Made by a program: the position numbers and the translations under genes. Below the pieces are notes generated by a model. The model was not told the DNA's origin, did no database searches, and saw nothing but the letters and a program-made list of their open reading frames with translations. Shown one piece after another: positions 1 through 5,346 of a stretch of DNA of 14,209 bases. How positions within the stretch are numbered: position 1 is the first letter of the stretch; the number at the start of each line of letters is the position of its first letter. The DNA is from [Scytonema hofmanni] UTEX 2349 (GTDB lineage Bacteria; Cyanobacteriota; Cyanobacteriia; Cyanobacteriales; Nostocaceae). The DNA lies in assembly GCF_000582685.1 (NCBI RefSeq), contig NZ_KK073768.1, forward strand, positions 576,414-590,622, written 5' to 3'.

Positions 1-1060
1 GACCGTTTAAATCACCTTGTAACTGGGGTGGTACTGATGGCAAACGCTGCAAAGGCACATTATTTGCTTGAATTTGAGCTTGATATCGATTATTAGCAAG
101 TTGAATATTTGAAGCTGTAACCGTACCCTTACCAAAATTCACCCGCGCTTCACCGGTAGCTTGAATATTTTGCCGTTGGGATGGTTCCAAACTTCCGGCT
201 ACATTAAATTGACCGTTTAAATCACCTTGTAACTGGGGTGGTACTGATGGCAAACGCTGCAAAGGCACATTATTTGCTTGGACTTGCGCTTGATATCGAC
301 CATTGGCAAGTTGAATATTCGAGGCTGTAACTATACCCTTACCAAAATTCACCCTTGCCCGACCAGTAGCTTGGATACTTTCTGGTTGAAAGGAAGTAGC
401 GCTCCCTGCCACATTAAATTGACCGTTTAAATCACCTTGTAACTGGGGTGGTACTGACGGCAAACGCTGCAAAGGCACATTATTTGCTTGGACTTGCGTC
501 CGATATACGCCATTAGCAAGTTGAATATTTGATGCCGTAATTGTACCATTTCCCACATTCACCCGTGCCTGACCAGTTGCTTGGATGGTTTCTGGTGTAA
601 TTGATTCAGCGTTTCCTGCCACCTGAAACTGACCGTTTAACCTTCCGTGAAAATCCTTAGCTGCGGGTGCCAATTCTTGCACAGATACATCATTTGCCCG
701 CACTTGTGCTTGATACACCCCATTAGCAAGTTGGATATTTGCCGCTGTGACTGTACCACCACCAACGGCTAAACGTGCATTGCCCGTAGCTTGGAGAGTT
801 TTCAGGCTAAAATTATCTCTGCTGGTTGCGATTTGGAATTTACCCGCCAAAGGTGCTTGTAAAATAGGTGGTGCCTTTTTCAATACTCGTCCCAGTCGGA
901 CACCTTCTGCAATTAATTGAGCGGAAACGTTTTGGTCTTGGAAGTTGATGTTAGAAATTGCAACAGTACCACCACCAATTTGAACCCGTCCGTTTTCCGA
1001 GTCAATTTTGGCAATTTGAAACGGACCCGTAGTGCCGGATAATCTGAAACGACCGTTTAA
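1..1060 (-). repeat. 210-bp (70-residue) tandem repeats inside the TamB-like gene
   Basis: The motif GACCGTTTAA recurs at 1, 211, 421, 631 and 1051, with a diverged form (TACCCGCCAA) at 841, so the period is exactly 210 bp. The units 1-210, 211-420 and 421-630 are nearly identical at DNA level, including the stretch encoding NNVPLQRLPSVPPQLQGDLN. Those further upstream in the protein are more diverged. This points to recent expansion or gene conversion at the left edge, and the array probably continues beyond the window. Confidence 0.9.
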
Positions 1061-2902
1061 ATCTACCCCGGCAAGAGAGACATTTTGCATTGGAGAGACG
1101 CGATTAATCGCGTCTGTACGTTCTTGTTTGTCTACAAATGGTTCTAACTGCACACCTTTAGTTTGAGCTACAGCTTGCCAGCGTTGATTGGCAAAACTAC
1201 CGTTTGCTAGTACTGTACCCCCAGCTACACTAGCAAGCACATTGCGGAAAGAAACGCTTTTATCTGGTGCGATCGCTACTTCACCAGTTGTCGGGTAGGT
1301 AGCTTGTGGTGCTTGAAAATTTACCACAGTTTGCACATTATTACCACCGCCACTCAAATTAGCATTACCAGAGATAGTGCCGATTTGCACATTTGACGTA
1401 TTTACTTCATAAACTTTTGCAAATACGTCTCCAGGCAGATTTTTGGCACGGAAATTGACATTAATTTGGGGAACTTGACCAAGAGCGATTGTGCCACCAC
1501 CAGTTACATCGCCGCCTAATTTTACCTTACCTTGAATATCTTTAAGGGTAATTAGGGAAGCAGCAGTGGAAAAATCAAATTTACTGCGGAAGCTGTCTAA
1601 ATCAACTTTGTCAATTTTGGCAGATTTGGTGCTGACAACTGTACCTGAGAGAAATGGCTTAGAAATTCCCCCGCTAACTTGCAAGTCAGTTTTTACTTCT
1701 CCACTTACGGCTAAAGGCGATTTTACCTTGAGAGTTTCTAAAGCATTAGCTACAGTTACAGATTGCGATCGCGCTGTCAGCTTAAACCCATTTATTGTAT
1801 CGATGATGCCATTAGCTACTAATGGTATTTTACCGTAGCTAGTCGCCACATTATCAACCTTGATTTGCGTACCTTGGAAATTGAGATTTCCTTGGGAATT
1901 GACAAATGGTTGTGGCACTTTGGGAATTTGAAATCGCACTCCCTGTAAACTAGCGCTTCCTTGCAGTAAAGGTTGTTTTTTCCCGTTTAATTCAACTTGT
2001 AAATTTCCATTTGTTCGCCCTGCCTCTAATATCAGTGGTAATTTAATCACACTAGTGATATCAGAAGCAAGGAAATCTTCCGCTTGAACCTTTAACTTAG
2101 CTTGTTGTATCCCTCCTCCCTCTATACGCACATCTCCCCCAAGGGCAATTGTACCCCCAGTATCTGGTACCCCTTGCACGTCAAACCTAATCACTTTGTT
2201 GTTTTCCAGAGGTTGGGCATAACCGTTAAGCTGCGAAAATGCAACTGTTGGAGCAGGGGAAGCAGGGGGAGCAGGGGAAGCAGGGGGAGCAGGGGAAGCA
2301 GGGGGAGCAGGGGGAGCAGAAGAAATTTCCCCTTGTCCCCTTGTCCCCTTGTCCCCTTGTCCCCCTTGTCCCCCTTCTCGATAGGGTACTAAAACCAACT
2401 TGGCGTTACTAAAGTGAATTTTGCCCAAATCAGTCTTTATAGCGCCGCTTTTACCTGGTGGTGCGATGCTAGTAGTAATCCAGCGCCCTTGTTGATCCTG
2501 TTCGATGTAGAGATCCGGATTGACAAGGGTGACATCTAGCTTTAATGTACGCTTAGTGAGTAACTGTAATATATCAAAACCTACATCCACCCCACCAATT
2601 GTCACTCGGTCGGGATCTGTAGGTGTTGCCGGAATTGCTGAAGATCCAAAGCTGACTCCAGTCAGAGAAAATCCTTTAACTTTCCCCAGTTGAACTGGAC
2701 GGTTAAGTGAAGTGGTAAGGTTTTGTTGTGCCAGCGGTGCTAACTCTTGTTGGACAAAAATCCATAATCTCCAAGCACCACCGATAAGTCCAACCAATAA
2801 AAGTCCACCCAAGCCAATACCACCGCGACTTAACACTAGAAACCAAAAACGTTTATTAGCACGAGCATTAGAGTTAGGATCTTGATGGGGAGAGTTAGCC
2901 AT
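1..2902 (-). CDS. TamB-like translocation/assembly module protein (N-terminal part, runs off left edge)
   Basis: One uninterrupted minus-strand frame of 967 codons starts at ATG 2902 and leaves the window. Residues 1-18 are polar and basic, followed by a single hydrophobic segment (about 20-50) and an AsmA-like start (PVQLGKVKGFSLTGVSFG). The rest is the long, low-charge beta-repeat pattern (GNAxLSGGG, ASNIQLANG, LNGQFNVAG) of TamB/DUF490 proteins. Those are inner-membrane anchored, span the periplasm and help deliver proteins or lipids to the outer membrane. The conserved C-terminal TamB domain would lie outside the window, so the family call rests on architecture. Residues about 175-217 are a low-complexity G-Q-G / P-A-P linker made from STRR DNA, residues about 596-603 come from a palindromic repeat, and residues after about 615 are 70-residue tandem repeats. 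No good Shine-Dalgarno precedes the ATG. It is divergent from the DUF3110 gene. Confidence 0.82.
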   Translation of the reverse strand, partial: MANSPHQDPNSNARANKRFWFLVLSRGGIGLGGLLLVGLIGGAWRLWIFVQQELAPLAQQNLTTSLNRPVQLGKVKGFSLTGVSFGSSAIPATPTDPDRVTIGGVDVGFDILQLLTKRTLKLDVTLVNPDLYIEQDQQGRWITTSIAPPGKSGAIKTDLGKIHFSNAKLVLVPYREGGQGGQGDKGTRGQGEISSAPPAPPASPAPPASPAPPASPAPTVAFSQLNGYAQPLENNKVIRFDVQGVPDTGGTIALGGDVRIEGGGIQQAKLKVQAEDFLASDITSVIKLPLILEAGRTNGNLQVELNGKKQPLLQGSASLQGVRFQIPKVPQPFVNSQGNLNFQGTQIKVDNVATSYGKIPLVANGIIDTINGFKLTARSQSVTVANALETLKVKSPLAVSGEVKTDLQVSGGISKPFLSGTVVSTKSAKIDKVDLDSFRSKFDFSTAASLITLKDIQGKVKLGGDVTGGGTIALGQVPQINVNFRAKNLPGDVFAKVYEVNTSNVQIGTISGNANLSGGGNNVQTVVNFQAPQATYPTTGEVAIAPDKSVSFRNVLASVAGGTVLANGSFANQRWQAVAQTKGVQLEPFVDKQERTDAINRVSPMQNVSLAGVDLNGRFRLSGTTGPFQIAKIDSENGRVQIGGGTVAISNINFQDQNVSAQLIAEGVRLGRVLKKAPPILQAPLAGKFQIATSRDNFSLKTLQATGNARLAVGGGTVTAANIQLANGVYQAQVRANDVSVQELAPAAKDFHGRLNGQFQVAGNAESITPETIQATGQARVNVGNGTITASNIQLANGVYRTQVQANNVPLQRLPSVPPQLQGDLNGQFNVAGSATSFQPESIQATGRARVNFGKGIVTASNIQLANGRYQAQVQANNVPLQRLPSVPPQLQGDLNGQFNVAGSLEPSQRQNIQATGEARVNFGKGTVTASNIQLANNRYQAQIQANNVPLQRLPSVPPQLQGDLNG
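1092..1118. repeat. Palindromic GTAGAGACG-family repeat inside the TamB-like CDS
   Basis: Positions 1096-1115 form a perfect 20-bp palindrome, AGACGCGATTAATCGCGTCT, flanked by degenerate GGAGAG and GTAC ends that resemble the GTAGAGACG/CGTCTCTAC arms seen elsewhere in the window. It is read in frame as TDAINRV at residues about 596-603 of the protein. Confidence 0.75.
2251..2377. repeat. STRR tracts inside the TamB-like CDS
   Basis: Two tandem tracts abut: AGCAGGGGG/AGCAGGGGA 9-mers at about 2251-2319 and CCCCTTGT 7- to 8-mers at about 2328-2377. On the coding strand they read as a G-x-y stretch (GGQGGQGDKGTRGQGE) followed by a proline/alanine/serine linker. The frame stays open through both. 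The GGGGACAA motif is the same one that forms the non-coding STRR at the right edge of the window. Confidence 0.85.
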
Positions 2903-3119
2903 TTAGTTTTAATATATTATTCGGCGGATGTAGCTGGTACACAAAAGAAAGCTAACGGACACTCTATTTGATATGTCATTACCAGGATACGCCAACTCAA
3001 CCAGTGATACAGGATAGAGTAAGAGGGCGTATAAACGAGAATTAATGACAAATAACTGTTAAGAGCTTGATGTATGGCGATATTCGGACTGTCAAGAAAA
3101 TTTTATTAATCAAGGACTG

Positions 3120-3545
3120 ATGATTACACCCATGCGTGTTTTTGTGTTAATTTTTAATGCGCGAACTGACAATGAGGGAATTCACTCCATTCGGGTAGGC
3201 GATCGCGAGAAAATTCTGATGTTCGAGTCAGAAGACGACGCTACTCGCTATGCTCTGTTGTTAGAAGCTCAAGATTTCGCCTCACCCACAGTAGAAGCGG
3301 TAAACGCCGAAGAAATCAAAGAATTTTGTGAAAGTGCTAATTATGACTGGGAAATCGTCCCGGAAAACGGCGAATTAACCATTCCCCCAGAAATAAACGT
3401 ACCAGAAACCGACTGGCAACCAAATGCCCCAAAACAGAACAATGATGAACAATCCCAACCTCCCAATCAAGCGCAGTCAGAACAACCAGAATTTTCGGAT
3501 TCGGAAATAGACCGCATTCGTCGGAAATTGGAAGGATTGTTGTAA
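3120..3545 (+). CDS. DUF3110 domain-containing protein
   Basis: A 141-residue soluble protein. Residues 5-80 (MRVFVLIFNARTDNEGIHSI, then EKILMFESEDDATRYALLLEAQDF and VEAVNAEEIKEFC) match the DUF3110 pattern of a small acidic domain found in cyanobacteria and plastid lineages; its function is unknown. Residues about 95-127 are a polar Pro/Asn/Gln-rich linker and the C-terminus (DSEIDRIRRKLEGLL) is a short amphipathic helix. There is no signal peptide. AAGGA at 3112-3116 lies only 3 nt before ATG 3120 and 15 nt before the in-frame ATG 3132, so neither spacing is ideal. Starting at MRVFVLIF (3132) would be reasonable. It is followed by murQ 86 nt downstream on the same strand, possibly co-transcribed. 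Confidence 0.85.
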   Translation: MITPMRVFVLIFNARTDNEGIHSIRVGDREKILMFESEDDATRYALLLEAQDFASPTVEAVNAEEIKEFCESANYDWEIVPENGELTIPPEINVPETDWQPNAPKQNNDEQSQPPNQAQSEQPEFSDSEIDRIRRKLEGLL

Positions 3546-3631
3546 TTAGTCATTAGTCAATATTTAGATGACAAAAAACAACTGACTGTTAATAGTTAAG
3601 GGATAATTAATAGATGTAACGGATGTAGACA

Positions 3632-4561
3632 ATGCAAAATTTGCAGGAGCGCGGGCATCTTTTAACTGAGCAGGTAAATCCTCATAGTCTAAACTTAGAC
3701 CAGCTCAGTTGTTTGGAATTCGTAGAACTATTTAACAGCGAAGACCAAAAAGCTGTGGCTGCGGTTGAGAAAGCCAAAAATCAGCTAGCCCAAACGATTG
3801 AATGCACCGCAGAACGTTTGCGACATGGAGGACGTCTGTTTTATATCGGTGCGGGAACCAGTGGTAGATTAGGAGTTTTAGACGCAGCCGAGTGTCCTCC
3901 AACTTTTTGTACACCTCCAGAGTTAGTACAGGGGGTAATTGCCGGTGGTGCAGGGGCATTGGTACGCAGTTCCGAAGATTTAGAAGACCGATCGCAAGAT
4001 GGAGAAGCTGCGATCGCTCAACGACAAATTACACAACTAGATGTAGTCATCGGGATTACTGCCGGGGGTACAACGCCTTTTGTTCATGGTGCCCTTAATG
4101 CTGCTCGTCAGCGGGGAGCCACTACTATTTTTATGGCTTGTGTCCCTGAGGATCAAGTTAAGATTAATGTCGATATTGACATTCGCCTCTTAACAGGACC
4201 TGAGGTGCTAGCTGGTTCAACTCGCTTAAAAGCTGGAACAGCAACAAAGCTAGCTTTAAACATCATTTCTACAGGAGTGATGGTCAAGCTTGGCAAAGTT
4301 TACGGCAATCGCATGGTCGATGTCGCAGTGACAAATCAAAAGTTACGCGATCGCTCTTTGCGAATTTTGTCAGACCTTACAGGCTTAAGTCGTGAAGACG
4401 CTAATTTGTTACTAGAACGCAGTGGCAAGTGGGTAAAATTAGCACTATTAATGCATTGGACTGGTTTGGAAAAAGAGGAGGGCGATCGGCTCTTGTCAGA
4501 ACATCAAAGCAATCTCAGAGCAGCCATTGAGGCAACAAAGCAAAAGGGAGAAATCTCATGA
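3632..4561 (+). CDS. murQ: N-acetylmuramic acid 6-phosphate etherase
   Basis: MurQ cleaves the lactyl ether of MurNAc-6-phosphate to give GlcNAc-6-phosphate and D-lactate in the cytoplasm, a step of peptidoglycan recycling. At 309 residues it has the normal family length and one SIS (sugar isomerase) domain. The signature GAGTSGRLGVLDAAECPPTF is at residues 73-92. E87 aligns with the catalytic Glu83 of Escherichia coli MurQ, and E118 (SEDLEDRSQDG) with Glu114. Later conserved blocks include GTTPFVHGAL, LAGSTRLKAGTATKLALNII and GNRMVDVAVTN, and the C-terminus has the expected helical tail (SREDANLLLERSGKWVKLALLM). The Shine-Dalgarno is weak. No kinase or transporter for MurNAc lies next to it, so its substrate supply is not evident here. 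Confidence 0.95.
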   Translation: MQNLQERGHLLTEQVNPHSLNLDQLSCLEFVELFNSEDQKAVAAVEKAKNQLAQTIECTAERLRHGGRLFYIGAGTSGRLGVLDAAECPPTFCTPPELVQGVIAGGAGALVRSSEDLEDRSQDGEAAIAQRQITQLDVVIGITAGGTTPFVHGALNAARQRGATTIFMACVPEDQVKINVDIDIRLLTGPEVLAGSTRLKAGTATKLALNIISTGVMVKLGKVYGNRMVDVAVTNQKLRDRSLRILSDLTGLSREDANLLLERSGKWVKLALLMHWTGLEKEEGDRLLSEHQSNLRAAIEATKQKGEIS

Positions 4562-4565
4562 AAAA

Positions 4566-4597
4566 GGGACTGGGGACTGGGGATTAGGGACTGGGGA
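4566..4597. repeat. STRR tract (GGGACTG heptamers)
   Basis: Tandem GGGGACT/GGGACTG heptamers begin just after the murQ stop. Complementary TCCCCAGTAAAG repeats lie at about 4662-4688, so a transcript could fold the two tracts together. This opens the 785-bp gene-free region 4562-5346. Confidence 0.8.
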
Positions 4598-4634
4598 GAC
4601 TTTCCTTACTTGGAAGGGGATTGGGACCCACACA

Positions 4635-4654
4635 CGAGTTTTAAAGAAAACTCG
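4635..4654. other. Perfect hairpin downstream of murQ
   Basis: Arms CGAGTTTT (4635-4642) and AAAACTCG (4647-4654) are perfectly complementary around an AAAG loop. It lies about 75 nt after the murQ stop. No T-run follows, so it is not a standard rho-independent terminator; it may be a folded repeat unit. Confidence 0.5.
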
Positions 4655-4811
4655 CGTCTGCGTCCCCAGTAAAGAGTCCCCAGTAAAGCGAGCGCCATAC
4701 ATGACTTAGACTTGCTGCGCTAAGAGTCGGGGAAACAATCTTGGCGACCCGTTAAAACCAGCAACTATTAGCTAATATCTAATCACTTTTTTTACTCACC
4801 AAATTTCACAA

Positions 4812-4855
4812 TAGCAGGAAGTCTTCCAAAGTTCACAGGCTTAGGCTCCCTGCTA
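4812..4855. repeat. Inverted repeat of unknown role between murQ and the GHL10 gene
   Basis: TAGCAGG (4812-4818) pairs with CCTGCTA (4849-4855), with a 30-nt interior that contains the smaller near-palindrome GGAAGTCTTCC. It could be a small structured RNA or a repeat remnant. I do not recognise a riboswitch or known RNA family. Confidence 0.35.
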
Positions 4856-4951
4856 ATTTATTAGGAAAATTTATTACAGTATTTTAGATCAAAATTCAAG
4901 TAATTATATCATGTCCGTTTAATTAACAATAATAAAAACCTACCTGCCGTC

Positions 4952-4980
4952 GTAGAGACGTTCCGGCGGAACGTCTTTAC
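4952..4980. repeat. Palindromic GTAGAGACG repeat, intergenic copy 1
   Basis: GTAGAGACGTTCCG (4952-4965), one central G, then CGGAACGTCTTTAC (4967-4980). The arms are 14 bp with one mismatch. The same core, GACGTTCCGGCGGAACGTCT, occurs in the coding region at 6145-6179. Confidence 0.85.
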
Positions 4981-5046
4981 ATTGTAAATAATTTACCAGG
5001 CATTAAATTATACCATTTGCCGAAAACTTTGATACAAATAAATTTT

Positions 5047-5074
5047 GTAGAGACGCGAAATTTCGCGTCTTTAT
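5047..5074. repeat. Palindromic GTAGAGACG repeat, intergenic copy 2
   Basis: GTAGAGACGCGAAA (5047-5060) is followed directly by its near-complement TTTCGCGTCTTTAT (5061-5074). It has the same outer arm as copy 1 but a different inner core, so the family conserves the GTAGAGACG end and varies the centre. Confidence 0.85.
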
Positions 5075-5331
5075 ACACCAAAATATGTTGGTAATGACAA
5101 GCTTTTAGGGTAGAGCTATATGTACAAAATCCGCTTCGGCTCTGCGGACTATCAACTATGTGGTATAAATTTCAAGATGAAACCTTGATTTTTCGACACT
5201 GTTTAGGCGATCGCTATTGAACACCTTAAGAGAATTATTAAAGGACTTCCCGGTAATTGCAACCATAAATTACTTCAACCCATCATTGCTGGGTAATTTT
5301 CCATACATTAGTCTAAAGTCGAGTAGTCAGC
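5075..5331 (+). other. Upstream region of the GHL10 gene
   Basis: AT-rich leader with a HIP1 site (about 5208), a small hairpin with TCCGC/GCGGA arms near 5131-5150, and ACCCA/TGGGT arms just before the gene. The promoter presumably lies here, but I cannot pick convincing -35 and -10 boxes. Confidence 0.3.
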
Positions 5332-5334
5332 GTG

Positions 5335-5339
5335 AGGAG
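5335..5339 (+). promoter_or_regulatory. Shine-Dalgarno AGGAG that selects GTG 5347
   Basis: AGGAG lies 7 nt before GTG 5347, an ideal spacing. The in-frame GTG at 5332 overlaps this region and has no comparable site upstream, so 5347 is preferred over 5332. Confidence 0.6.
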
Positions 5340-5346
5340 TCAAAGC

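Noticed and set aside
2102..2392. Plus-strand ORF with RGSRGSRGS repeats
   Set aside because: Shadow of the STRR tract on the non-coding strand of the TamB-like gene, whose minus frame is open over 967 codons.
3732..4098. Small ORFs overlapping murQ on both strands
   Set aside because: They lie entirely within a strongly conserved murQ reading frame and resemble no family.
4635..4654. Rho-independent terminator of murQ
   Set aside because: The hairpin is perfect but AT-rich in its inner stem, about 75 nt from the stop, and has no following T-run.
4800..4870. Cobalamin or other riboswitch
   Set aside because: The inverted repeat lacks recognisable riboswitch core motifs and is nearly 500 bp from the next gene.
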